Shown here in pieces: positions 30,789 through 43,682 of a stretch of DNA of 64,000 bases. Where the stretch lies: the NCBI GenBank assembly GCA_902598485.1, contig CACKBU010000005.1, forward strand, positions 1-64,000. Reading direction: 5' to 3'. The notes under the pieces are model-generated. The model was not told the origin of the DNA. It searched no databases and worked only from the letters and a program-made list of their open reading frames with translations. Positions within the stretch are counted from its first letter, which is position 1, and each line of letters opens with the position of its first letter. This stretch comes from an uncultured Pelagibacteraceae bacterium (GTDB taxonomy: Bacteria > Pseudomonadota > Alphaproteobacteria > Pelagibacterales > Pelagibacteraceae). The translations under genes and the position numbers were made by a program.

Positions 30789-31772
30789 TTGATAAAATAT
30801 TTTTTTAAAAGGCTGTTTCAATCTGCTTTGGTGATGTTGGTTGTCGCCTTTGTGTCTTTCTCTTTATTTAATTTTGTTGGAGATCCAATTAATAACATGG
30901 TTGGAGAAGAGACATCTGATGAGGAAAGAGCAGAATTAAGAGAAACATTAGGTTTGATGGATCCAATTCATGTTCAATTTTCAAGATTTATAGTTAATGC
31001 TTCTAAGGGTGAGTTTGGAATTTCATATCAATTAAGAAGACCTGTTTCAGAATTAATAGTGGAAAGATTACCTGCAACTATTGAACTTGTGGTTATTTCA
31101 GCTCTAATTGCACTAATAACCGGTACATTGTTAGGAGTTTATACAGGCATAAATAGAAAAGGTTTTTTAAGTGATTTTGTCTTAGCCATCTCCTTGCTGG
31201 GAGTTTCACTCCCCACATTTGTTATTGGTATATTATTTATATATTTGTTTGCAGTAATCTTAGGAATATTACCTTCTTTTGGAAGAGGAGAAGTTGTTGA
31301 TTTAGGTTTTTGGACTACAGGTTTTTTAACAGTCTCAGGACTGAAAGCAATTATACTTCCTTCAGTAACATTAAGCCTTTTCCAAATGACTTATATCATC
31401 AGACTTGTACGAGCAGAGATGATGGAAATACTACAAACAGATTATATTAAATTTGCACGTGCTCGAGGCATTAGTGAAAATAGTATTAAATACAAACATG
31501 CATTAAAAAATGGATTGATACCTGTAATAACTATAGCAGGAATAAATATTGGAACTTTAATTGCGTTTTCAATTATTACTGAAACTGTTTTTCAGTGGCC
31601 TGGAATGGGCTTCTTATTTATTCAAGCAGTTCAATTCGTTGATATACCAATCATGTCGGCTTATTTAGTTTTTATAGCTTTTGTTTTCGTAATGATTAAT
31701 TTTATAGTTGATATTCTTTATTATCTAATTGATCCAAGAATAAGAGTTAAAGGAGATACTGCAAGTGGATAA
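30789..31772 (+). CDS. Peptide-type ABC transporter permease 1 (DppB-like)
   Basis: First membrane subunit of the DppABCDF-type importer. The 327 aa start with TTG and the conserved basic N-terminus IKYFFKRLFQSALVMLVVA, carry six TMs, and show the EAA loop DYIKFARARGISENSIKYKHALKNG split by the family's ARARG core. The TTG is preferred because relatives begin just before this RRL-type segment. Its stop overlaps the next permease by 8 bp. Confidence 0.92.
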   Translation: MIKYFFKRLFQSALVMLVVAFVSFSLFNFVGDPINNMVGEETSDEERAELRETLGLMDPIHVQFSRFIVNASKGEFGISYQLRRPVSELIVERLPATIELVVISALIALITGTLLGVYTGINRKGFLSDFVLAISLLGVSLPTFVIGILFIYLFAVILGILPSFGRGEVVDLGFWTTGFLTVSGLKAIILPSVTLSLFQMTYIIRLVRAEMMEILQTDYIKFARARGISENSIKYKHALKNGLIPVITIAGINIGTLIAFSIITETVFQWPGMGFLFIQAVQFVDIPIMSAYLVFIAFVFVMINFIVDILYYLIDPRIRVKGDTASG

Positions 31773-32694
31773 CAAATCTTTAAGTACCTGGGAAAGAATA
31801 AAAGATAGTGATGTTTATCACAGCTTTATTAAATCTCCTACCGCAATTGTCTCATCTACAATTTTGTTTATAATTTTTTTCTGCTCTTTCTTTGTTGAGT
31901 TGATAACACCTTACAATCCTTTTGACCCTTCGTCTCTATCACTTATGGATGCATTCACACCGCCATCATGGACAGAAGATGGTTTAGCTAAATTTATTTT
32001 AGGTACCGATGGACAAGGAAGAGATATGCTATCTACAATTTTGTATGGATGTAGGATTTCTTTAATTGTAGGTTTTTCTGCAATAATTTTTAGTTTAATC
32101 CTTGGAGTTGGATTGGGATTAACAGCTGGATTTTTTGGAGGAAAATATGAAATGATAGTAATGAGGTTAACTGATGTTCAGTTAACAGTACCAAGTATTT
32201 TGATGGCTTTGTTAGTAGACGGAATAGCAAGAGGATTAATCTCAAGAGAAATGCATGATGAAATGGCAATTTATGTATTAATATTTGCAATCGGAATTTC
32301 AGAATGGCCACAATTTGCGAGAGTTTCTAGAGCTGCAACTTTGGTGGAAAAAAATAAAGATTATGTTTCGGCATCAACAATAATCGGGGTTTCAAATATA
32401 ATTATTATGTTTAAACATATTTTACCAAATATTTTAAGACCAGTATTAGTAATTGGAACTATTGGCTTAGCTCTTGCTATTTTAGCTGAGTCTACATTAA
32501 GTTTTTTAGGAGTTGGTGTCCCTCCAACAACACCTTCTTTAGGGACATTGATACGACTTGGTAATGACTTTTTATTTTCAGGAGAATGGTGGATTACTTT
32601 TTTTCCAGCAATTTTCTTGGTTATTTTAGCATTTTCAATAAATTTATTAGGGGATTGGATGAGAGATACTTTAAATCCAAAATTAAAAAAATGA
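31765..32694 (+). CDS. Peptide-type ABC transporter permease 2 (DppC-like)
   Basis: Second membrane subunit. The 309 aa have a cytoplasmic N-terminus (STWERIKDSDVYHSFIKSP), a first TM at about 27-48, the periplasmic FILGTDGQGRDMLSTILYG block diagnostic for DppC/OppC, five more TMs, and an EAA loop KDYVSASTIIGVSNIIIMFKH. The start is GTG inside the upstream gene, and the stop overlaps the ATPase start (ATGA). Confidence 0.91.
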   Translation: MDNKSLSTWERIKDSDVYHSFIKSPTAIVSSTILFIIFFCSFFVELITPYNPFDPSSLSLMDAFTPPSWTEDGLAKFILGTDGQGRDMLSTILYGCRISLIVGFSAIIFSLILGVGLGLTAGFFGGKYEMIVMRLTDVQLTVPSILMALLVDGIARGLISREMHDEMAIYVLIFAIGISEWPQFARVSRAATLVEKNKDYVSASTIIGVSNIIIMFKHILPNILRPVLVIGTIGLALAILAESTLSFLGVGVPPTTPSLGTLIRLGNDFLFSGEWWITFFPAIFLVILAFSINLLGDWMRDTLNPKLKK

Positions 32695-34373
32695 CATTTT
32701 TAAAAATAAATAATCTTAGTGTTGATTATCAAATGAGAAAAGAAACAGTTTACGCTGCTAAGAATGTAAATATTGAGGTTAACAAAGGAGAAATTTTAGG
32801 TTTAGTTGGAGAATCTGGCTCAGGAAAAAGTACAGTAGGAAATGCTATTATAAATTTAATTGATGAACCGGGTAAGGTTTCAAATGGCTCAGTTATTTTA
32901 GGAGATCTTAATATTCATGAAAATTCTGACAGTATTGTTAAATATAGGGGAAATAAAATTGGATTGATATTCCAAGATCCTCAAACTTCACTTAATCCAA
33001 TTCTTACAGTGGGAGAACAGTTAATTGAAACAATTCAAACTCATCTTAAATTAAGCAAGGAAGAAGCAAAAAATAAATCAATAAATTTATTAAAAGAAGT
33101 TGGTATAAAAGATGCAGAGACAAGATTTGATAATTATCCTCACCAATTCTCAGGTGGAATGAGACAGCGAGTAGTAATTTCTTTAGCTCTATGTTGTGAG
33201 CCAGAATTGTTAATTGCAGATGAACCAACAACAGCATTAGATGTATCAATTCAATCTCAGATTTTAGAACTAATTAAAAAATTAACAAAAGAAAGAAACC
33301 TTGCAGTCATCTTAATTACTCATGATATGGGGGTTATAGCTGAGACTGCAGACCGAGTTGCAGTTATGAAAAGTGGCAATTTAGTTGAAATTGGTGAAAC
33401 AAAAAAAATATTAACTACACCACAAGAAAATTATACTAAAAGTTTAGTAAGTTCAGTTCCACCAACTAACAAAAAAATTTCAAGATTTGTAATAGTTGAA
33501 AAAGAAAATAGTGATAAAAAAGAAAATAATATCAAAATATTAAACAGATGGACAAAAAAAGGAATAATAGATCAAGATTTAGTACAGATAAAAAATCTTA
33601 GTAAAAGTTTTGACGATAATTTTTTTACAGAAAGTTCTAAGAACTCTGTGATGGCTGTTAATGATGTTTCATTTGAAATAAAAGAAGGCGAGTCTTTCGG
33701 CTTAGTAGGAGAAAGTGGAAGTGGAAAATCTACAATTGCAAAAATGATTGTAAATTTATTTAAACCTACTTCTGGAGATATCTTTTTTGACAATGTTTGT
33801 ATCACAAAAATAAAACAAAGATCTGAATTAATGAAATTTAGGAAACAAATTCAAATGATATTTCAAGATCCTTATTCTTCACTAAATGGAAGATTAAAAG
33901 TAAAAGACATAATTGCAGAACCAATTACACTTCATAACCCATCTATATCTACTTTAGATTTAAATAATTATATTTATGATTTACTGGAGTCTGTAGAATT
34001 AACTCAAAAATCTGCAGATCGATATCCGCATGAATTTTCAGGAGGACAGAGACAGAGAATATCAATTGCAAGAGCACTTGCCACACAACCAAGACTTTTA
34101 GTTTGTGACGAACCTACCTCTGCTCTGGACGTAAGTATCCAAGCGCAAATATTAAATTTACTTAAAGATCTTCAAGAACAATTAAATTTAACAATTTTAT
34201 TTATTAGTCACGACTTACCCGTTGTTAGACAAATGTGTGATAGAATTGGTGTCTTAAAAGATGGCAAATTATGTGAAGTTACAAAAACTGAGGATTTATT
34301 TTTAAAACCAACACATGAATATACAAAAGAGCTTTTACGGTTAATGCCTAAAATTGAGTCTATTTATAATTAA
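32691..34373 (+). CDS. Fused double ATPase of peptide-type ABC transporter (DppD-DppF-like)
   Basis: A single 560-aa chain replacing separate DppD and DppF, as in GsiA/YejF-type systems. Domain 1 has Walker [10 protein letters not shown] (40-48), signature FSGGMRQR and Walker [13 protein letters not shown]; domain 2 repeats [17 protein letters not shown] and [13 protein letters not shown] chose ATG 32691, which makes ATGA with the permease stop; the frame stays open another 35 codons upstream into the permease gene, but that extension lacks similarity. The linker around 275-310 holds the oligopeptide-transporter C-terminal motif (SLVSSVPP). Confidence 0.93.
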   Translation: MTFLKINNLSVDYQMRKETVYAAKNVNIEVNKGEILGLVGESGSGKSTVGNAIINLIDEPGKVSNGSVILGDLNIHENSDSIVKYRGNKIGLIFQDPQTSLNPILTVGEQLIETIQTHLKLSKEEAKNKSINLLKEVGIKDAETRFDNYPHQFSGGMRQRVVISLALCCEPELLIADEPTTALDVSIQSQILELIKKLTKERNLAVILITHDMGVIAETADRVAVMKSGNLVEIGETKKILTTPQENYTKSLVSSVPPTNKKISRFVIVEKENSDKKENNIKILNRWTKKGIIDQDLVQIKNLSKSFDDNFFTESSKNSVMAVNDVSFEIKEGESFGLVGESGSGKSTIAKMIVNLFKPTSGDIFFDNVCITKIKQRSELMKFRKQIQMIFQDPYSSLNGRLKVKDIIAEPITLHNPSISTLDLNNYIYDLLESVELTQKSADRYPHEFSGGQRQRISIARALATQPRLLVCDEPTSALDVSIQAQILNLLKDLQEQLNLTILFISHDLPVVRQMCDRIGVLKDGKLCEVTKTEDLFLKPTHEYTKELLRLMPKIESIYN

Positions 34374-34426
34374 TTTTTAGTAAGCCTAAAATGGTCCATT
34401 AAAAAATGATAATTTTATTAATTATT

Positions 34427-34454
34427 TTGCAATCTCTCTCATAGATTGTATTAT
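34427..34454 (+). promoter_or_regulatory. Candidate promoter for leuA-mre operon
   Basis: TTGCAA (34427-34432) and TATTAT (34449-34454) with 16-bp spacing in the 103-bp gap before leuA. It would start transcription near 34461, about 16 nt before the ATG. Sequence match only. Confidence 0.4.
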
Positions 34455-34476
34455 AGATTTTCTAAAAATTTTAGTT

Positions 34477-37082
<2,606 letters not shown>

Positions 37083-37087
37083 GAAAA

Positions 37088-37936
37088 ATGGCTACTGGCA
37101 GAGATGATTTTGTAATTGCCATTAGGTCAGCTTTCTTAAAAAAAAAAGATAAACAAAAATTTTCTTTACTTACTTTAATTGTTTTATCAATTTTTGTAAT
37201 TGTCCTAAGTAATTTTAATTTTAAAGCAATACAATTTGTTAAATTAGGAATTAATGAAGTAATCTATAGATCATCTCATATTGCATCAATCCCAGAAAAT
37301 AAATTAAAAGAAATAACTTCAAAATTCAAATCACATATGGATTTGTATGAAAGTCATCAAAAAGAATTAATTAAAATAGAAAATTCTGAACAACTTAAAT
37401 TACAAAATGAGTATTTAACTACAGAAAATGAAAAGCTTAGAGAGTTACTTGATGAAAGTATAAATTCACAAGAAATATTTGCCAGAGTTTTAATTGATAA
37501 AGAGAGCCCATATTTAAAATCAGTAGTATTAAATAAAGGCACAAAAGATAAAGTAAAAATTGGAATGGCTGTTATTGATGATGTTTATCTAGTTGGCCAA
37601 ATAATCGAAGTAAATTATACTAATTCAAGGGCATTACTATTGTCTGATCTTAATAGTAAAATACCATCTGTATTAGAGCCAGATGATATACAAGCTGTAA
37701 TTTCAGGCACAGGAAGTGACTTTGGAAAAATTGAACATACTCAACAAGAATTAATTGAAGATTTTAAAAATAAAGAAATTATTGCTTATACCTCTGGTCT
37801 TGGAGGCTTGTTTAAGCCTGGTATACCAATTGGAAAAATTGATAATGCATCAGAGGAGAAAATTAATTTTTTTTCTGATTTTACACAACTCAACTATGTA
37901 AAAATAGTTTCCTATAAAATAGGCGGAGAAGAATAA
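37088..37936 (+). CDS. mreC: Rod-shape-determining protein MreC
   Basis: Bitopic elongasome scaffold: short cytoplasmic N-terminus, TM at about 26-46, a coiled coil near 75-118 (LKEITSKFKSHMDLYESHQKE to ENEKLRELL), and two beta domains with the family blocks NKGTKDKVKIGMAVID and TSGLGGLFKPGIPIG. The 282 aa are normal length. It starts 5 bp after mreB; its TAA overlaps the mreD ATG. Confidence 0.93.
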   Translation: MATGRDDFVIAIRSAFLKKKDKQKFSLLTLIVLSIFVIVLSNFNFKAIQFVKLGINEVIYRSSHIASIPENKLKEITSKFKSHMDLYESHQKELIKIENSEQLKLQNEYLTTENEKLRELLDESINSQEIFARVLIDKESPYLKSVVLNKGTKDKVKIGMAVIDDVYLVGQIIEVNYTNSRALLLSDLNSKIPSVLEPDDIQAVISGTGSDFGKIEHTQQELIEDFKNKEIIAYTSGLGGLFKPGIPIGKIDNASEEKINFFSDFTQLNYVKIVSYKIGGEE

Positions 37937-38454
37937 TGTCATCACTCAATAAAAGTTCTTTTTTAAAAATATTCTTATCCTATTTACCATTTATAATGTT
38001 ATTTTTTTCTGTATTTAATGAATTTGATTTTAATTACTTAAAACTTGATTATTTTGCCTTTAATTTTGTTCATCTATTAATTTTCTTTTGGACTTTAAGA
38101 AATCCTGACCAATTAGGTTATTTAGCAATTTTCTTTGCAGGTATAATTAATGATGTTGTAATAGGTATACCGATAGGAATTAGTAGTTTTTGTTATCTTA
38201 TTCTTTGCTCAGTAACAGCTTACATAAGAAACATTACTTTAACCCCAAACTTTATGAAGGATTGGATATCATTATTATTCACAATTTTACTAATTAATTC
38301 AATTCAAGTAATTATTTTGGATTTAGTCTTTTTAATTAAAGTCGATTACACTAATTATTTAATTAATTCAGGTTTTACTTTTTTATTTTATCCAATATTT
38401 TTTTTGTTTTTTAATTTTTTAAACGAAAGAATTTCATATCAAACAAATGATTAA
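37936..38454 (+). CDS. mreD: Rod-shape-determining protein MreD
   Basis: Polytopic 172-aa membrane protein with about five hydrophobic segments (15-32, 45-60, 66-88, 90-104 with a Tyr-Ile end, 115-135 and 142-163). Sequence conservation is low, as usual in this family; the call relies on hydrophobic pattern (IFFAGIINDVVIGIPIG, the GLxxD-like element) and on its place between mreC and mrdA. It overlaps mrdA by 8 bp. Confidence 0.87.
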   Translation: MSSLNKSSFLKIFLSYLPFIMLFFSVFNEFDFNYLKLDYFAFNFVHLLIFFWTLRNPDQLGYLAIFFAGIINDVVIGIPIGISSFCYLILCSVTAYIRNITLTPNFMKDWISLLFTILLINSIQVIILDLVFLIKVDYTNYLINSGFTFLFYPIFFLFFNFLNERISYQTND

Positions 38455-40369
38455 ATCTAATTCAGGAATAAGAAAAACAGATGTAATCAATAGACGGATG
38501 TTCATAATCGGAGCAGCAAAAGTTGTAATTTTTGTTGGTATTATTGCTCGTTTGTTTTCTTTACAGATAAATGAAAATAAAAAATATTTAACACTTTCAG
38601 ACAAAAATAGAATTAGAGAGTGGAAACTCCCACCAACAAGGGGAAATATTGTTGATTATTTTGGAAATGTAATTGCAGGAAATTTAAAAGTTTATCAACT
38701 ACATATAATTCCAGAGCAAGTTGAGAATTTCAATTATTTATTAGTTAGATTGAAAAATCTTTTAAATCTAAGTGACAAAAGAATTGCAAGAATAAATAAA
38801 TTAAAAGGAGAGCTAAAACCGTGGGATAGTATTATTGTTTCTGAAAATTTAAGCTGGAGTCAATTTGTAAAAATTAATAATTATTTATACGATCTTGTTG
38901 GCGTTAAACCAGTAATGACAATTTCCAGAAACTATCCTTTTAATGATGTATACACACATGTTCTAGGATATGTGAGTCAACCAAATGAACAAGAAATTTT
39001 AGAAAATGAAATTATCCAAGAAAGATTTGTACCAGGAATGAAAATTGGAAAACTAGGTTTAGAGAAAAGACTTGAAAATCATTTAATTGGAACAAATGCT
39101 ATTCAAAGATATGAAGTAAATGCTTACGGTAAAAGAATTAATCAACTCGAGCATCAAAAAGGTGAGCAAGGATCAAAAATACGTTTAACTGTAGACACAG
39201 AAATACAAAAAGCTTGTGGGAAATTGTTAAATGAAAAAGCAGGATCTATAAGTGTAATGGATATCTACACTGGAGATATAATAGCAATGTATTCATCTCC
39301 ATCTTATAATCCAAATTTATTTTTATTCGGAATAAGTCAAGATGAGTGGCAATTAATTAGAAATAATCCATTAAAACCATTAATAAACAAAACTCTTTCG
39401 GGTCTATACTCACCAGGTTCAACAATAAAACCTATCGTTGCGCTTTCAGCTCTAGAGAACAAAGTAATAGATACAAAGTTTAAAGTTAAATGCACAGGAA
39501 AAATGGAGTTATATGGACAAACATTTCATTGTTGGAAGGAAAAGGGACATGGCTGGGTTAGCTTGAAAAATGCAATGAAACAATCTTGTGATACATATTT
39601 TTATGAGGTAGCTAGGTTATTAGGTGTTGATAGATTAAACATTACAGCTGAAAAATTTGGTTTAGGTAAAAAAGTACTTGGTGATTATTTTGATACTGAA
39701 AAAAAAGGATTATTTCCGAATACAAAATGGAAAAAAAATAATCTTGGTAAAGGCTGGGTACTAGGGGAAACCTTAATAACAGGTATTGGTCAAGGATATA
39801 TACAAACAACTCCTTTACAACTTTGTATGATGACTGCACAAATTGCAAATGGAGGCTTTGCTGTAAAACCGAAAATAATAGTGGATAGTAATCCAATTTC
39901 TTATGAAGACGCAAAACAATCAATGGAAAGTGGGTTATTATTTGATACCGAATCTGAGGAATTGTTAGACAAAAAGTTATTTAAAAACCAAAAAAATATC
40001 AAAATTATTCAAGAAGCAATGTTTGCTTCAACTAACGAAAGATTTGGAACTTCTTATAAATCAAGAATTGATGATCCTAAATATCAATTTGCAGGAAAAA
40101 CAGGAACAGCTCAGGTAAAAAGAATAAGTAAAAGAGAGAGGGAATTGGATTTAGAATTAGAGCAAATACCATACAAAGATAGAGATCATGCTTTGTATGT
40201 TGCTTATGGACCATATGTTAACCCACGATATGCACTTAGTATAATTGTTGAGCATGGTGGTTCAGGAAGTAAGGCGGCAGCACCAATTGCAAAAAAATTA
40301 TTTAAATTAATTATCGACAGACACGATTTAAGAAATAAACAATCAAATTTTGAGAGGATTACCGTTTAA
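38447..40369 (+). CDS. mrdA: Penicillin-binding protein 2 (elongation transpeptidase)
   Basis: Class B PBP that cross-links peptidoglycan in the elongasome. The 640 aa have one N-terminal TM (about 20-40), the pedestal domain starting PTRGNIVDYFGNVIA, and the transpeptidase domain with Ser325 of STIK (GSTIKP), SCD near 383, and KTGT at 551-554. It follows mreD (8-bp overlap) and ends directly before rodA. Confidence 0.95.
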   Translation: MIKSNSGIRKTDVINRRMFIIGAAKVVIFVGIIARLFSLQINENKKYLTLSDKNRIREWKLPPTRGNIVDYFGNVIAGNLKVYQLHIIPEQVENFNYLLVRLKNLLNLSDKRIARINKLKGELKPWDSIIVSENLSWSQFVKINNYLYDLVGVKPVMTISRNYPFNDVYTHVLGYVSQPNEQEILENEIIQERFVPGMKIGKLGLEKRLENHLIGTNAIQRYEVNAYGKRINQLEHQKGEQGSKIRLTVDTEIQKACGKLLNEKAGSISVMDIYTGDIIAMYSSPSYNPNLFLFGISQDEWQLIRNNPLKPLINKTLSGLYSPGSTIKPIVALSALENKVIDTKFKVKCTGKMELYGQTFHCWKEKGHGWVSLKNAMKQSCDTYFYEVARLLGVDRLNITAEKFGLGKKVLGDYFDTEKKGLFPNTKWKKNNLGKGWVLGETLITGIGQGYIQTTPLQLCMMTAQIANGGFAVKPKIIVDSNPISYEDAKQSMESGLLFDTESEELLDKKLFKNQKNIKIIQEAMFASTNERFGTSYKSRIDDPKYQFAGKTGTAQVKRISKRERELDLELEQIPYKDRDHALYVAYGPYVNPRYALSIIVEHGGSGSKAAAPIAKKLFKLIIDRHDLRNKQSNFERITV

Positions 40370-41494
40370 ATGTTTCAGCACGATAGATTGAGTAATGAGA
40401 TTACATTATTTCAAAAAATAAAAAACTTAGATTATATACTATTGATTTCTGTCATTCTTCTTTCTGTATTAAGTGTTTTTGTTATGTATTCTACAGATGG
40501 TGGTGAAATACTTTTTCATACAAAAAATCATTTTGTAAAACTTGCAGTTTTTTTCCCTTTAATGATTTTTGTAGCTTTCTTTAACATAAAATTTTGGCAT
40601 AATTTTTCCTATATAATTTATTTTATAGTAATACTTCTTTTAATTTATGTTTCATTTTTTGGAATAAAGTCCTCTGGCTCACAAAGATGGATGGATCTTT
40701 ATTTATTTGTTTTGCAACCTTCAGAACTTATGAAAATAGCAATCATAATGTGTCTTGCAAAATATTTTCATAGAATAAAAATAGAAAACGTTAATTCATT
40801 TACCAGTATAACAATTGTGTTATCGATTATAATAATTCCAATAATTTTTGTAATTTCTCAACCTGATCTTGGTACATCTGTATTAATTGCTTTAAGTGGA
40901 TTAATTATTTTGTGGTTAGGAGGCGTGAAAATTAAATATTTTATTTACTCATTTATTACTTTCTTAATTTCACTACCATTTATAATCTCATTTCTTAAAC
41001 CATATCAAAAACTAAGAATCTTAACTTTTTTAGATCCAGATAGAGATCCATTGGGTGCTGGATATCAAATTATACAGTCAAAAATAGCTGTTGGTTCAGG
41101 TGGCCTTAATGGAAAAGGGTTTTTAAAAGGAACCCAGAGCTATTTAGATTTTTTACCTGAAAAACATACAGATTTTATATTTACATTATTTTCAGAGGAG
41201 TTTGGTTTTATAGGCTCAGTTGGTCTTTTGATATTATACGCAGTAATAATTTTTAGAATTGTAAGAATAGGAGCAATTTCGAGAAGTAATTTTGCTAGAC
41301 TTTTTTGTTTTGGTTATGCTTTTGCAATTTTTATTTATATAGTGGTAAACTTATCTATGGTTTTGGGTTTGCTACCTATAGTTGGTTCTCCATTACCTAT
41401 AATGTCGTATGGAGGTTCTTCAATGTTAGCCACTATGATTGGTTTTGGCATAGTATTAAGTGCAAAAATCAATCATAAACAAATAATTGCATAA
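40370..41494 (+). CDS. rodA: Peptidoglycan polymerase RodA
   Basis: SEDS-family glycosyltransferase that works with PBP2. The 374 aa have about ten TMs and the conserved blocks SSGSQRWMDLYLFVLQPSE, LKPYQKLRILTFLDPDRDPLGAGYQ and GSGGLNGKGFLKGTQSYLDFLPEKHTDFIF. The start is adjacent to the mrdA stop with no gap. Last gene of the cell-shape cluster; the next gene begins 43 bp on. Confidence 0.94.
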   Translation: MFQHDRLSNEITLFQKIKNLDYILLISVILLSVLSVFVMYSTDGGEILFHTKNHFVKLAVFFPLMIFVAFFNIKFWHNFSYIIYFIVILLLIYVSFFGIKSSGSQRWMDLYLFVLQPSELMKIAIIMCLAKYFHRIKIENVNSFTSITIVLSIIIIPIIFVISQPDLGTSVLIALSGLIILWLGGVKIKYFIYSFITFLISLPFIISFLKPYQKLRILTFLDPDRDPLGAGYQIIQSKIAVGSGGLNGKGFLKGTQSYLDFLPEKHTDFIFTLFSEEFGFIGSVGLLILYAVIIFRIVRIGAISRSNFARLFCFGYAFAIFIYIVVNLSMVLGLLPIVGSPLPIMSYGGSSMLATMIGFGIVLSAKINHKQIIA

Positions 41495-41537
41495 TTTGTC
41501 ACTCTGATAATTTAATATTTACTTGTATAACAATTTT

Positions 41538-42779
41538 ATGAATAAAAATCTCAAAGTAGGAATAGTTGGAGCAGGAATTCAAGGTGTATCTAATGCTTTG
41601 TTTCTTCAAAAAAAAGGTTTCGATGTAACTATCTTTGATAGAGATAACCCAGGCAGCCAAGCCGCATCTTATGGTAATGCAGGTCACTTTTCACCTTATG
41701 CATCTCTTTCTTTAAATAGAACTGATGTTCTAGCGGATGTGCCTGCAATGTTGCTTAGTTCTTCAGGCCCCCTTGCTTTAAAATGGAATTATGTTCCTAA
41801 AATGATTCCTTGGTTTATAAAATTTATAATGAATACTTCAAAAACTAAGATGATGCATACAGCCAAAAATATGCATCAAATTTTAGATCTAGCTTTACCT
41901 GCATATGATGAATTATTTGAAGAGGTAGACTTAGAAGGTTTAGTCGAAAATAAAGGAATTCTTTATATATGGAATGACAAAGATTTAAAAAGTAGAGAAT
42001 TAGAAATTAGGGTTAGAGAGGAGCTGGGTGTTGAACAACAATTAGTTACCAAAGCTGAAATACACGATCTTGAACCACATATAAAACCATTTTACCATGC
42101 GGGCGTTTATTATCCTTATGCAAGACACGCAAGAAATCCAAAAAGAATTCTTTTAAAATTATTTGATTTATTTTTGCAAAAAGGGGGAAAATTTAACAAA
42201 GTAAATATTAAAGATATTAATTTTGATGAAGAAAAACCGGTTTTTAAAACAGAAACTCAAAAATATGTTTTTGATAAAGCAGTAATAGCTTGTGGAGCTT
42301 TTTCAAAAAAATTAACAGATAATTTAGGGGAAAAAATACCCTTAGATACAGAGCGTGGATATCATGTTCATTTCAAAAATTGTGATCATTTATTAAGTCG
42401 ACCTGTAATATTTTCTAACCGTGGATTTGGAATTACACCGATGGAACAAGGTTTAAGAGTTGTTGGAACTGTAGAATTCGGTGGATTAGATAATCCATTA
42501 TCTAAATCAAGAATTAAAAATTTGATAAATAATGCAAAATATATGCTTGGTGATTTACCTGAACATGAGGATGAGTGGCTAGGATTTAGACCCACTTTAC
42601 CAGATTTTTTACCTGTTATGGGGCCATCAAAAAATTATAAAAATATTTACTATTGTTTTGGGCATCATCATTTAGGATGGACTTTAGGTCCGATTTCTGG
42701 AAAGATTGTTTCAGGGATGATAGCGAACGAAAATACAAATTTAGATTTAAAACCTTATAGTTCGCTTAGATTTAGTTAA
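41538..42779 (+). CDS. DadA-like FAD-dependent amino acid oxidoreductase
   Basis: DAO-family flavoenzyme closest in appearance to the D-amino acid dehydrogenase DadA: FAD-binding GIVGAGIQGVSNALFLQKKG from residue 8, SYGNAGHFSPYAS, PLDTERGYH, and the C-terminal EWLGFRPTLPDFLPVMGPS and GHHHLGWTLGP. Likely deaminates a D-amino acid or related imino acid, passing electrons to quinones; the exact substrate is unknown. I used ATG 41538 (413 aa) rather than the in-frame TTG 15 bp upstream, because NKNLKVGIVG is the usual beginning. First gene of a six-gene run. Confidence 0.87.
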   Translation: MNKNLKVGIVGAGIQGVSNALFLQKKGFDVTIFDRDNPGSQAASYGNAGHFSPYASLSLNRTDVLADVPAMLLSSSGPLALKWNYVPKMIPWFIKFIMNTSKTKMMHTAKNMHQILDLALPAYDELFEEVDLEGLVENKGILYIWNDKDLKSRELEIRVREELGVEQQLVTKAEIHDLEPHIKPFYHAGVYYPYARHARNPKRILLKLFDLFLQKGGKFNKVNIKDINFDEEKPVFKTETQKYVFDKAVIACGAFSKKLTDNLGEKIPLDTERGYHVHFKNCDHLLSRPVIFSNRGFGITPMEQGLRVVGTVEFGGLDNPLSKSRIKNLINNAKYMLGDLPEHEDEWLGFRPTLPDFLPVMGPSKNYKNIYYCFGHHHLGWTLGPISGKIVSGMIANENTNLDLKPYSSLRFS

Positions 42780-43682
42780 GTGACTAAAGATAATAATTTT
42801 TTAGCTTATTTATATCTATTTTTAACAGTAACTTTTTGGGCAGGGAATTTTGTAGTAGGTAAACTTGCAAGTTTTTATGAAGTTCCTCCTTTTTCATTAA
42901 ATTTTTATCGATGGCTTTTTGCTTGGTTAATTTTAGCACCTTTTACAATTCCTGAAATATTAGAGAAAAGAAACTATATAATTAAAAACTATAAACTTTT
43001 TATTGTTTTGGGAGTTACTAGTATAACGGTATTTAATTCTATTGTTTATTATTCATTAAATTTTACTCAGGTGATTAGTGGAGTTTTAATGATTTCAACT
43101 ATACCTGTGATGATCATGTTATTTTCTTCAATTTTAAAAATTGAAAAGACAAATATTTTTCAAATTGTAGGGGTAGTATTTTCTTTTGCAGGTGTAATTA
43201 TGATTATAACAAAAGCAAATATAGAGATATTAAAAAATTTAGATTTTAATAAAGGGGACATAACCATGGTTATAGCAATGTTCTCATGGGCTTTATATTC
43301 TACATTGTTAAAAGGAAAAAAATATGAATTAACCCAAATATCATTACTGCAAGTAGTAATTACTTTTGGTTTAGTATTTTTAATACCAGTTTATTTTATT
43401 GAATATCAAATTGGCTTTAGAATTAATTTAGAACTACCTTTTATTTTAATTTTATCCTATGTAGTTTTGTTTCCAGGTTTGGCATCTTTTCTTTTATGGA
43501 TAAAAGGAATATCTATGATTGGTGCTAATCGATCTGGTGTTTTTTTACACTTAATGCCAATTTTGAGTGCAATAATGGCGATGATTTTTTTTAGTGAAAA
43601 ATTTATGTTTTATCATATTTTAGGTGCTTGTTTTATTATTACCGGAATATTGTTATCAAATAAGAAAGTTAAAAATGCTTAA
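42780..43682 (+). CDS. EamA/DMT-family transporter
   Basis: Ten-TM drug/metabolite superfamily protein of 300 aa built from two EamA repeats (about 10-140 and 155-293), with FWAGNFVVGKLA in TM1 and the second-repeat FSWALYSTLLKG. Such proteins often export amino acids or metabolites; direction and substrate cannot be read here. The start is GTG immediately after the DadA-like gene's stop, and the end overlaps the next gene by 8 bp. Confidence 0.86.
   Translation: MTKDNNFLAYLYLFLTVTFWAGNFVVGKLASFYEVPPFSLNFYRWLFAWLILAPFTIPEILEKRNYIIKNYKLFIVLGVTSITVFNSIVYYSLNFTQVISGVLMISTIPVMIMLFSSILKIEKTNIFQIVGVVFSFAGVIMIITKANIEILKNLDFNKGDITMVIAMFSWALYSTLLKGKKYELTQISLLQVVITFGLVFLIPVYFIEYQIGFRINLELPFILILSYVVLFPGLASFLLWIKGISMIGANRSGVFLHLMPILSAIMAMIFFSEKFMFYHILGACFIITGILLSNKKVKNA

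Noticed and set aside
32586..32690. Upstream extension of the fused ABC ATPase
   Set aside because: It lies wholly in the coding region of the upstream permease and has no ABC-family similarity; ATGA at 32691 is a better start.
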